Shown: in pieces, positions 1-13,500 of the stretch
How positions within the stretch are numbered: position 1 is the stretch's first letter
How the letters are laid out: every line of letters begins with the position of its first letter
Source: Limanda limanda
Lineage: Eukaryota > Chordata > Actinopteri > Pleuronectiformes > Pleuronectidae
DNA length: 64,000 nt
Reading direction: 5' to 3'
NCBI RefSeq assembly: GCF_963576545.1
Contig: NC_083639.1
Location: 13,488,618-13,552,617 of the forward strand
Position numbers and translations under genes: made by a program
Notes under the pieces: model-generated
The model's database searches: none
What the model saw: the letters and a program-made list of their open reading frames with translations, nothing else
What the model was told of the DNA's origin: nothing

Positions 1-3494
<3,494 letters not shown>

Positions 3495-3950
3495 CATGTT
3501 ACTTAAGTTGTGCTGCACCTTCCCGGACATCCCACAGTGATTCATCAGACTGTTCTTCAGAAAGTGTAAGAGCTGTTTCCAAAGAAACAAAAGCCCCCCC
3601 TCTCTGCCCCTTAACACCTTCAAAGTGTGTACCTCAGCCCAAGGTTAAATTGTTTTACTGATAATAGCAGAAGAAACACTGGGGCTGTCGAGAGCGGTGG
3701 AAACCAAGAAAACATAGGTTACTGATATAGAAGATACTGCATGGGGTTTAGAAAAGTCATGAAATAAAGAAGTTATATCAAAGTGGTTATTTTAGTTTCA
3801 TTGAAATTTTGACCTATTAATCACCATGGTTAAAGGACAGGGCAGATTTTTGTCACAGTCAAGAAGTTCCCTGAAAACAGTGATAAGAGCTGAGCCAGTT
3901 ATACACTTTTTTCAGGAATGTAACACATATTGAGTCATGAACACCGGTAA

Positions 3951-4450
3951 ATGTGTAGAAAACTGTTTCCAGACACTTTCAGGAGTTTGACTTATGAAGA
4001 GCACAGCAGGAGTTTCCCTGGAGAAGTGACTTTTTTGTCGAAGTCGGCTCTTCCTCGTGTGTGGCACGAAGAAGAGCGTATTTACATCGCCATGGCGGCT
4101 CCTCATAGCCTTTTTCTGGCGGACAAATCCGCTAGTCAGTGACGGGTTATACTAGTGGTCATAGTTTCGGATCTCTTCTGCCAAGTGCTTTTCTATTTGG
4201 TCCGTATTCGTTCTTCCAAATCTTCCGAGGTTTCCGCCGGTATTATGTGGCATGAAACCGGAAATGCGACTCCGGAAAGGATGTAGTTAGCAGACCAATC
4301 ACAGCCTTGCCGGCTACGTGAGGCTTGCGGAGCTTTGCCGTCTAGTTAGAAAAAATGGGCGACACACGTAAGCACGGAAGGGCTCTTACGCTGCCGGGCC
4401 CCTGAAAACGCAGAAGCATGCACCGGCCTTTACTCGACACAAGTCTGAAA
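3951..4450. promoter_or_regulatory. CpG-rich segment with CCAAT box, possible promoter or GC-rich repeat
   Basis: This stretch is richer in CpG than its surroundings. It has a CCAAT motif (about 4295-4303). An ATG at 4355 sits in good context (A at -3, G at +4) and is followed after four codons by the splice donor GTAAGC at 4368. A second plus-strand ATG at 4092 lies in a palindromic CCATGG; on the minus strand the same site has a perfect GCCGCCATGG context but reads only Met-Ala-Met-stop. No downstream exon could be tied to either start. It could be a real promoter with a tiny first exon, or part of a GC-rich interspersed repeat. The sequence alone does not decide. Confidence 0.3.
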
Positions 4451-4600
4451 GCAGCGATACAGTGAGCCGCCTGGTTTTCTAATGGGAAAACACTAAATAA
4501 TAGTTGTCAAATTAAATGAACCCGAGTATATATATTTCCTCAACATACTCATGTGAGTTATTGGAATGCTACAAAACATTTAGTTCAAAGTTTGTAGCTC

Positions 4601-4759
4601 TTCATCACCTTCACCAAGGAGGTTGTTTTCCCCCCTGTTTGTTTGTCACTTTGTTGGTTGGTTCTATCAGTGCGTATGATTTCCACAAAACTTGGGGTGG
4701 GATTGAACCTGGACAAGAAGTAATCAATTAGATTTAAAGTAGATATAGTGAATCTAGAT
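4601..4759 (+). repeat. Teleost interspersed repeat, copy A, left part
   Basis: It begins with a CACCAAGGAGGTTGTTTTC-type motif and continues through a 'ttccacaaaacttgg' segment. That is the same order as in the copies at 19199-19520 and, inverted, 53860-54135. The copy is split by the hAT insertion at 4760 and resumes at 6824. Confidence 0.7.
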
Positions 4760-4970
4760 CAGTGATGCCAGGGTTACGGCCCGCGGGCCGGACCCGGCCC
4801 GACTGTACATCACATCCGGCCCGAGGGTGATAAGGGGAGAATATCAATTTTAATTTAATTTTGATGGAATTTAAAAAAAAAAAAAAAATTAAAATTTTCG
4901 GTGGACTCCGTTAGTTGGTCTGTTGCTGCTGCCCGCCTCAGCTGCAGCAGCGCCGGTAGTGCTGATCGAG

Positions 4971-5253
4971 ATGTTGTCAAATAAGAGGAAGGTCGACACT
5001 GAAGCTCGCATCTTTCAGGATAGATGGAGAGAAAATTATTTCTTTTGGGAAGTAGGAGGCAAACCCGTGTGTCTTATCTGTCGTGAACAAGTGGCTGTAC
5101 TAAAGGAGTACAACATCAAACGACACTACGAGACCCACGCCGAGAAATACGGCGAGTACACAGGGCAACTCCGGACTCAAAAGCTAAACGAGCTAGCATC
5201 ATCGCTACAGAAACAGCAAGCCGTATTCTCCAAATGTCGAGATACACACGAAG
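4971..5253 (+). pseudogene. N-terminal zinc-finger exon of hAT transposase (GTF2IRD2/ZBED-like)
   Basis: The exon opens at ATG 4971 and codes for about 94 residues up to a GT donor (5254). Visible motifs are a KRK start, an F-Q-D-R-W segment, the aromatic block YFFWEV, then C-L-I-C followed by H-Y-E-T-H, a BED-like Cys/His zinc finger. This layout matches the N-terminus of hAT proteins related to GTF2IRD2 and similar domesticated genes. No downstream exon with the catalytic or dimerisation domains is present before the right end of the element, so it is a fragment. Confidence 0.8.
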
Positions 5254-5505
5254 GTTCGTTTTATTTTAATACATATTGTAACGAACTGATAGTTGAGTTC
5301 TGTTCTGTTTGACTGCTTGATATGTGGTTGTTATGAATGTTCCGCTAAGTACACCGTGTTGAATAAGTACTGAGATGTCCTGAGTGTCTGTGAATAGGTC
5401 GGGGTCGGACATGTGACAGTTCTTGACCAATGGCTGTGTGGGATGACAGGCTCTCATTGGCTGGTTCGTTGGCGTGTCAGGGGTGAATGAGGAAGTGGAG
5501 GGAGA

Positions 5506-5670
5506 GGATGGATGGATGGATGGATGGATGGATGGATGGATGGATGGATGGATGGATGGATGGATGGATGGATGGATGGATGGATGGATGGATGGATGGA
5601 TGGATGGATGGATGGATGGATGGATGGATGGATGGATGGATGGATGGATGGATGGATGGATGGATGGATA
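5506..5670. repeat. (GGAT)n microsatellite, about 41 copies
   Basis: Very regular GGAT tetranucleotide array inside the hAT element, followed by a short (GATA)n run at about 5686-5708. Trp-Met-Asp-Gly and His-Pro-Ser-Ile peptides from it are artefacts. Confidence 0.98.
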
Positions 5671-5684
5671 TGTAAAAAGATGGA

Positions 5685-6060
5685 CAGATAGATAGATAGA
5701 TAGATAGATTACTTTCCGAAGGGAAATTAAGTTGTCATAGCAGCCGGTACATTTGAATACAATAAAATACAAAAATACAATACAATAGAATAAAATAAAA
5801 AATATTGAGGTAGAAAGAATAAAAAACAGATGGTAATGTTATTGTTAGACAGTATATAAGAATAGAACAGTATATATAGTATATAATATAACATAATATA
5901 TATTTATATATGATAGTAATTATACCAATATAAAAGCAGTACATAGTAATAATGGCAGCAACAGTATATATAATAATAATAGTAATAGTGATATAATAAT
6001 AGTAATTATAACATGTACACATGTATAAATATGTGTATATAGACTTATGTATACAAAGAA
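5685..6060. repeat. GATA-flanked retroposon-like 3' tail and AT-rich DNA
   Basis: After the GATA run comes 'ttactttccgaagggaaatt', a motif often found at the microsatellite-ended 3' tails of fish LINEs and SINEs. It is followed by A/T-rich simple sequence (ATAATA and TATATA runs). The exact family cannot be named here. It is probably a nested insertion within the hAT copy. Confidence 0.45.
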
Positions 6061-6823
6061 CATACAGAGAGTATGATATATTTTATAATTTCCAGTGTGA
6101 TATGGGGGGGAGGGAATAAAAGGGGCTGGGGTTGACTGATAGCCAGGCTAGTGCCATAAAGGCACATGGGTGTGTGGAAATATGGGTTGGTGACTGGTGA
6201 TGACTGGCAAAGTTAATGTGCCTCATCTGTTATTGAGCCAATTTAGTTTTTAGATAGCTCATATTTGCCTATTTTTTCAAGAACCGTTTTGTTTTACTAA
6301 TTCCTACTGGATATTCAATCACATGGTCTAATGTTGGACTACTTTATTCTGGCGCTTTCTTTCTGTGACTCGTTTAGGCCTACTTGGCCTGGCCTTCTTT
6401 TAATTGGCCTTATTTTGCATTGACTTGTTTTCATGTGCAAGCCTTCAATAAATATAATAAAAGTAATTAACAGTTTACACTTGTGTTACTTATAGGAAAT
6501 GTGTTTTGTTGGCACCTAGTCTATTTTGTTGCATTTCTAATTTATAAATGTAGGCTACTTGCATGGATAGGAAAATGTAACGTTTTTAGAGGGTAACTGT
6601 CTCCTGCTTTAGGCTATGTAATTTTAGGCCTCATTGTGAGGCTATTTTGGTGCCGATGCAATTTCTTATTGATGTGTAGGCCTTCATGAATAATTTCAAA
6701 TAACCTACCTATCCATGTGTTGAGTCAGTGTTTGGCCTTTTCAGTCCGAAAGTGTAATCCGGCCCCCTGAGGTCTTGCTTGAAAAAATCTGGCCCCCTGT
6801 CCAATTTCACCCTGGCATCCCTG

Positions 6824-6990
6824 ATCTAGATAAAGAGGCAGATCCAGGATTTTTTGCATCACTTTCTTTAACATTGCAAGATAAGGCTTTTTTAACAATG
6901 TCCCAGGGGGATAATTCATGGATCTTGAATTTTAAGGGCTTGTTGGGCCTTGGAGAAGGTTTTTCTAGTTGTACCGTGGGTATAAGGCCA
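6824..6990 (+). repeat. Teleost interspersed repeat, copy A, right part
   Basis: It continues the repeat interrupted at 4759: a 'gcagatccaggatttttt' segment, then a 'taacattgcaagata' block and 'cattgatcttga'-like sequence. These occur in the same order in the inverted copy at 53860-54135. Confidence 0.65.
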
Positions 6991-7129
6991 ACTTCCTCTG
7001 GCCTCTAAGGTCACTACTCTTCCACTGCATGATGATATACGATTTCACTTAGAAAATGCGTCATCCAACAACCGCAGCCAAGTCTGATGCAATGTAGAAA
7101 TAGCAATTAGGGTACAATCACTTCCAAAA

Positions 7130-7130
<1 letters not shown>

Positions 7131-7204
<74 letters not shown>

Positions 7205-7212
7205 TGTGTGTG
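7131..7212. repeat. (TG)n microsatellite
   Basis: Imperfect TG array of about 82 bp with one AG and one TC interruption. Confidence 0.97.
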
Positions 7213-9088
7213 GCTTTGCCTGCCGATTCCAGAGAACCCCTTCATCTCATCTTCTCATCAGCTGCAGCACTAAATGAAACGTGGTTCCTCCACCACCCTT
7301 CACCAGATGTTCCGTCAGCTTCAGCGATAGCATCTGCTTTAATCTTGTGAGTTTTTGGTTGCACCATTTTGTTCTTTCTTTGCACGATTTAGTGTGAGTT
7401 TCCCCTTCAGATTCACTAGACCACTGAGTCTCCAGCATTAACCATGAACACATTATCTCATGCCGCGACACACGCTGCCTGAACTCCTTTCACCTGTTCC
7501 CGCTCTCAGTTTCTCACTGGGGACATGAGTCTGCATCTGGGGCCACACTTTGACTATATCATGTTAACCTCTCACTGCATTTACTGATCTGGATACAGAC
7601 ACTCATGGGAAACAGTAAGTCAGTCTGATGCTGCCGATTTAATAAAACACAATAATAAACTAAACGTGTTCATGTGTTTTGTGAACATACTTACCAAGTT
7701 TGTAACCACATGTGCCAGAGAGCTCAATTATTGTCCCAAAAAATGTGTTAATGAGCCGCACTGTGTGACTGGAGGACGTGACCTTAAATTATGAGTAACT
7801 GGTTCAGTGTAGTTCATCAGAAAATCCTCCATACACAACTGCTATTCTGAATACTAATCCACTTGTATTAATCTAGCGCTGAAAATACTTCAGAACAAAT
7901 TCTTTACTGTTTGAGTAACATCTATTATTAACTACAGTGTCCAGCTAGGGCAATTACTGTGGCGCTTAAGGAATGGTGAATCTTTTAGAAAGCTTTTTAG
8001 GTCTCAGTCGGAACTTATGTGCTCACTGCTGGGAACCAAGAACAGGTTAGTAAAGTCTGAACCCTGAGAAATGGACCAACACTTGTTGGTGTCTCTGTTT
8101 TATTCTATTTGCTCCTAATTAGAAGAGTTAAATAAGCCTTATATTTTTTAATTGGGTTTAAATCTGTAAATCATGTCAACAGTGTGCTATTATTCCAGCA
8201 TGTGCTCTCCCAACTACCCCCTCGAGTGTAATTAAGGCTAAAACACAAAGTAGATTTGATGAGGTGAAGAAGCAGCTCAGTGCACAGGATCAAGGGCACT
8301 AAAGGACAATTGTAAAAGCCAAGGCAAATGATCTGTGGATTATTTTTTGGTGCATGAGGTGAAAAGCCTGCTACAGCACTACGTTCTGTGTTCAATGTCA
8401 ACTTACATCCCCAATCTATAATTTGACAATTATACACCAAAAAAGCTGGAGTCGATAATGAATTTGTAATAGTAACTCAATGAAAGTAGAGCATGCAGCC
8501 AGTCATTTTGTTTGAGGTACTCAGAGTGGCTGCAGAGCTCGGCATGATGTGGTAAACAGAAGTGAAACTAAACCGACACCCTGGAAATGACTCAAGTGAC
8601 TTTGCCAAAGGAGACTTGACTACTTATGCAATTTATCCCCTGCACTGACTTCCAGAATTAATGATAAAAGAAGGATAGAGAATGTTGGTGTCAGCGCCTC
8701 AGTGTCATAGGAATGATGACAGTGAAGGAACAAAGAAAACCCAACACAAGAGCTTAAAGTGTAAAATCTCAGTAGACCTTTTTAAATGCAGTATATAAAA
8801 TAATGAAGGCACAACACTGTGACTAATGAAAAATAAGATTTTCTGCCCAGCTCAATGCTGTTGTTAGGATTGTTGGAAAAAGCTGAGGAACAAATAAAAA
8901 CACATAAATCAAGCAAATTACTGCAAATGTTGTGTATTTCAAATACAACTGTTACATGGAACAATATCTTCATAGCAGTAACACACACGTTTATACAAAA
9001 CTGTTAATTAAGAACAAAGAAAGTGTTTATAATAAGTTTGATAACTGTACAAAAGGCAGTAGATATAAAAGATGACATTATGTGCTGC
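7213..9088. other. Non-coding interval downstream of the RhoGEF gene
   Basis: No exon on either strand has coherent splice sites or similarity. It lies between the microsatellite and the probable 3' end of the minus-strand RhoGEF gene. Confidence 0.5.
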
Positions 9089-9094
9089 TTTATT
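9089..9094 (-). terminator. Candidate poly(A) signal of the RhoGEF gene
   Basis: Reads AATAAA on the minus strand, about 520 bp downstream of the RhoGEF stop codon and within the inferred 3' UTR exon. Which signal is actually used is not visible. Confidence 0.4.
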
Positions 9095-9455
9095 ATTTCA
9101 CCACAGTGAATTAGCCACATTTTCAAAAAAAGGTGTAGTTTAGCATTAAGAGCAGAGACAAATACTTATAGCAACTCTATGATATTCTGAACAAACTATG
9201 ACACTGATTTAAAATACACTATGCAGACCCAGGTCAGGTATGTTGTGTATTTCAAAATGTGTTGCTGTTCAGGCTCAGAGTACAGTACATTTCTGACCTG
9301 TTCTCTAAGTGGTGGGATTTAAAAGCTGTATTTACAGAGTGGTAATGGATTACAGTAACACATCGTATTAAAGGGTTTCTGTTCCAAGAGTCTCTCTCTC
9401 TTCTACGCAGAAAATGGTCGACTTCTCTCTTCTTTTTCTTTGTTTGCCTCTAGAT
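9095..9455 (-). other. Inferred 3' UTR exon of the RhoGEF gene
   Basis: The stop-codon exon is followed by a good GTGAGT donor at 9592. A C-rich tract ending in TGCAG lies at 9456-9470 on the minus strand, so a final non-coding exon could begin at 9455. The stop codon would lie only about 20 nt before that junction, too close to trigger nonsense-mediated decay under the usual rule. Confidence 0.4.
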
Positions 9456-9612
9456 CTGCAGGGGGGGGGGAGAACAGTCAACTTTTATTTTCACAGTAGC
9501 ACAGTTTACTATCACATATTAATACATATGTGTATAATAGGGTAGCTGGATCATGTTTACAATGGAATGAAATGACACTTTAAGGAACTCACCTTATACC
9601 ATCTCTCTCAAG

Positions 9613-10548
9613 TTAAACCTCAGTGGATTTTCCAACGTTAGTGTTCTGAACCTGAGAGAGTCATACAAACATTCTTAGTTTAATATAATTCACAATCACA
9701 ACAGAGTATCGACAAATTACATCTGGAAGGCAGAAAAAATGAACCATGTTAGATATAGGTGATAACTAATTACTGTGAGTAATTTACTTTCAGGGTTAAT
9801 TAGGTGTTTTCTGATGCTTTGAATCATGTCAATAAGCTAAATACTGGATGGAGGAGATTTATGCCGTACCTTGCCACAGGGGAGATCCTTGGCCTGGCAC
9901 TGTGGTTTGGGCCTGGGCTTTGGAGCAACAGGTGGTTGAGCTTTGTCTGGGGATCCCGCCAAAGCATTTGGTTTGTGGTATTGTGCAGAAGCTTCGGCTC
10001 GGTGACCGACCGCAGCCTCTTTAACAGTGGTTACAGAGGCACACACAGAGGAGGAGTCCTCCGCCTCGCCTCCAACGGCTGAGTGGTAGCCATGACTGCA
10101 GCTGCTGAAGCCACTCACACTCTCTCCTGATGACTCCGAGCTGTCCACTGGAAGGTAGAGAAGACTTGATTCAACATGGGACAAATGGAGGGGTGAGCGG
10201 ATGGATAGAGTGATGGAGGAAAAATCCAGTCAATCAACTAATAAACTCACAACGTCAACCAACCCACTAACCAACTTGTACACTGTCCAAACTCACTTAG
10301 TAAGGTCTGACTCCCGCTGTCATGGTCCAGATCGTCCTCCTCCAGCGCTCCAGGGGGTGATACGTATCCTGCAGGCACCCCATCCATCGACCTGCCCTTT
10401 GGTCTACACCGGTATCCCATAGGGGACATGGAACTTCCTCCAGAGAAAGAGGAGGAAGATGAACTGGTGCCTGAGCCGGCAGATTTTGGCCGCCCATCCT
10501 TTGCCACACATGATCCCTCAGAGGACAGCGCCTTGTTTTCTGCAGAGA
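9613..10548 (-). CDS. plekhg4: RhoGEF exons 20-22: Ser-rich C-terminal tail and stop
   Basis: Exons 10548-10297, 10147-9870 and 9651-9613. The frame is fixed by phase: the previous exon ends with one leftover base that pairs with the TC at the start of this exon. The protein is Ser-rich (SGTSSSSSSFSGGSSM), then acidic (ALEEDDLDHDSGSQ), then Ser/Gly-rich again. It ends with a Pro-rich stretch QPPVAPKPRPKPQ that could bind an SH3 domain. The final 12 codons end VGKSTEV before TAA. A second open frame in exon 20 is a shadow. Confidence 0.78.
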
Positions 10549-13500
10549 CTAGATGAGAATAAGAAATGTGATGAGCTTTGAAAGGTCAGAGTGGAAGAAA
10601 ACTATCACCATACTACTGATACAACTGAAATCTGAGTTAATGGTTGTGTTTCTACGTACATCTTCCCATCAGTACATAGTTGACAGCTCTGTCACTGATT
10701 GCTGCTTCACTGGGTTTAATGTCCATGAAAGGCTTGTTTCCAATACCCATGAACACTCTCTCCTGCATACGGACCTCTAAGAAACACGTGAAATTAAAAA
10801 TTTGTTTAAAAATGCATTTAAAATTATAAGGTAATGTTTTTTGAGCATGTCAAATTCAATACTCATTGATTTATTCACTGTCGCTGGTGCTTGATGTTAC
10901 CTCTGTTGTGCAGCGCCTGCTCCCAGAGGATGCGCTCCAGGTCCTTGGTCCAAGCCTCCTTCACCTCTCGGCTAACTGCCTGGAGTATGTAGGTGTCCTG
11001 CGTTTTCCTCTTCCTGAACCAGATCTCGAAACACAGGCCGCTGTCGCCGCTGTTCTGGGTCATGCCTATGTCTGATGTCTAAATGCAAAAAAGGACAAAC
11101 TGAAACTGTAAAATGGTTGTTTCAAACACAGAAAAGACTCAAATTGTTTGTAAAGGGTAATGCAGTGTGTCAGAGGGCCCAGTAAACTGCTGGAGAGGAG
11201 GTTGTGTAGGTGGTGGATAAAGAGTGTATCCAGTCATCTGGACTGTATAGCACAGGGAATTGTACATGGTGGAAGTGGTTGGGTCTTTGAACACAAAAAA
11301 AGTGTTATCTTACAAAAATACAACTTTGCATTGTGTCAGTCATGCTTAAGTCATTAAAGTTTTCAGATCAGCATCCGTCAACTGTGTTCCAGAGAGCTGT
11401 TTGAGCCGTATGGGATGAATTGGATCAAAGAAATTAAGTTTTCTTCTTTTTCTTCAGTGTCGGTGTCTAATCAACCTGAAACACTGACCTGATCAGTTTC
11501 AGCGAAATGTACAGTTAACAAAAGTTAAACCCCAACAAACTCAAACTGTAAAGAGATGGGGAGCCAAAAACCTATTATCCTGTGATTTGGTTTTCATAGG
11601 ATATGCATGAATTTAAGTTGCTGGCTCTGTTGACATGTAACTCTAGGTTGAGCAGTGTTTCATTGTGTTCAGTACTGAAGCAGACTCAAAAGTCAAAGTG
11701 CATGGGTTTCAATCACAAATTCCATGTATCTTCCTATTTCCCAGGCTTGTGCAGCAATGCAGCAGCAGGAACTCAGAGACCGACTTCATAAAGCTGCCGT
11801 TGAGATGAGGTCTTCAAAAGAAAGACCAAGAAAAGGCGAGCTCACACCAGAGCTCATATTGACGTCCAGGCCGAGCTCTCTGTGAAAGACAATGAGCTGA
11901 AGCACACAGGTCAGGTGTAGGCTACTACTCTGGAGGAGAAGCTGCACAGGGAGCTGGCTCCGGTTGAGAAAGAGTAGAGCAGAAAGGTGGAAGCTCTGGG
12001 GAAGCAGAACGCAGCTCTGAAGGAGCAGGTCAGTGAGGAGAAACAGTTGGAGTTCAAAATGTGAAGATGGAGGACAAGACAGAAAGGAGAGAGTGCAAAA
12101 CTTCAAACAAGAAATATATTTTTTTAACTGCTTGATGGTTAAGACTTGATTTTAGGGTTAGGGTTAGCGATAGGTTTAGGTTAGGGTAAGGGTTAGGCCT
12201 TCACTTTTGAAGAAAGATAGAAGTACAAGAGTGTGTGTGTGTGTGTGAGCATGTGTGTGAGTGTGTGTGCTATATTAACCTTGAAAGACTGTTTGTAGAT
12301 ATATGTGTCATTTCCTACGTCCGTCTTTCGAGTCTTGCTAAAGAGGATGAGTTCTTGAAAGAGGAAGATGTGGCGGAAACACTTTTTTTTCCTGAATGTT
12401 ACCAGGAACTCATCTTGGCGTCTCAGCTGGCCCTGCTCCTTCAAATTAACCTGCAGCACACAAAAAGGAGACACATGCTTAATGTTCAGATTTTGCTCAT
12501 AGCAGATACAGTAAACTTCAGCACATGAACTTCAATATTATATTGGAATGTGAAAAAGACCATAAAATGAACAGAAAAACCTGTCATGAATCCAACTCTT
12601 CCTGTATTTCTACATTCCAGAAACTGGAAACTCCAGGCCATCCTCCCCCCACACATCTCCCTTTACATTCCATGGAAGAGATGATAAAACTACTGTTTGC
12701 TCCAGCTCTTCCCATTCAATGCCAGATTAATCATGATAACTCAATGACGCAGCCCAAAATGCCAAAAATGATTCACAGTTCTGAGCACTTCACTTCACCT
12801 TCACTACAAATTATCCATGACGGATTACGTAGTCTTGCCAGTACCTGTACTGTGTTTCTCAATCCCTTGTTTCCACTGAAGTTGCTCAATGATATCAGTC
12901 ATATTACAACATACCAATTGTCTAAATTCTGCTTTTACAAAATTACACAGGACTTACGTCACAGTTGTGGATGGCGTCCATGGCCAGCAGGTTGTTGCCA
13001 TGGCGGAGCTGGAAGTGGATGACCTCCAGGGCAGCCTGGACCTCAGACATCTCTCTGGTTTGTCCCGGACCACATTCTCTCATCATGTCCTGCAGCAGCA
13101 GACTGTATTTACTGATGCGCTGCACAGGCTTCAGCATGTATGAACACAGGTCCATTTTATCTCCCAGCATCAGCTGTTTTTGCTGGTGTACGAGGAGAAG
13201 AGACAGAGCAGTCAGTGAACCTGCAGCAGTGCTACAGATGTTCTGGTAGAACTGCATTTGGATAACGGTAGAGGCTGAGTTGGAAAACTGCATCATGTTG
13301 AGTGAGTGGGACCAATGGCGGAGCCAGGGGGTGGCCGGGGGTGGCCACGGCCACCCCCCGTAGAATCTCGGCCACCCCATTGGCCACCCCAAGCACCACA
13401 TCAGAGCGGTCAAAAGTTTTGACGGCTGTGGAAAAATGCGGAACCTTTCTCGCACCGCTAGTACACTGTCGGACCCTTTAGCCACGCGCAGCGCGCACAC

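Larger units (their letters stand above)
4760..6823 (+). mobile_element. hAT DNA transposon, GTF2IRD2-like family, internally decayed
   Basis: The ends are imperfect inverted repeats: CAGTGATGCCAGGGT at the left and, read on the other strand, CAGGGATGCCAGGGT at the right. The element is flanked by a perfect 8-bp duplication ATCTAGAT (4752-4759 and 6824-6831). An 8-bp target duplication with CA-starting ends is diagnostic of the hAT superfamily. Only one N-terminal transposase exon survives (4971-5253). The catalytic part is missing and the interior is occupied by a GGAT microsatellite, a retroposon-like tail and AT-rich sequence, so the copy cannot be autonomous. It inserted into an older interspersed repeat. 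Confidence 0.9.

Noticed and set aside
5266..5772. 168-codon minus-strand ORF of His-Pro-Ser-Ile repeats
   Set aside because: Read-through of the GGAT tetranucleotide array, with no non-repetitive protein similarity.
10297..10509. Alternative minus-strand frame MWQRMGGQNLPAQ in RhoGEF exon 20
   Set aside because: Splice phase from the previous exon fixes the Ser-rich frame instead.
12153..12198. Interstitial telomere from a chromosome fusion
   Set aside because: Units are degenerate, very short, and recur with the same flanks at 30.5 kb as an interspersed repeat.
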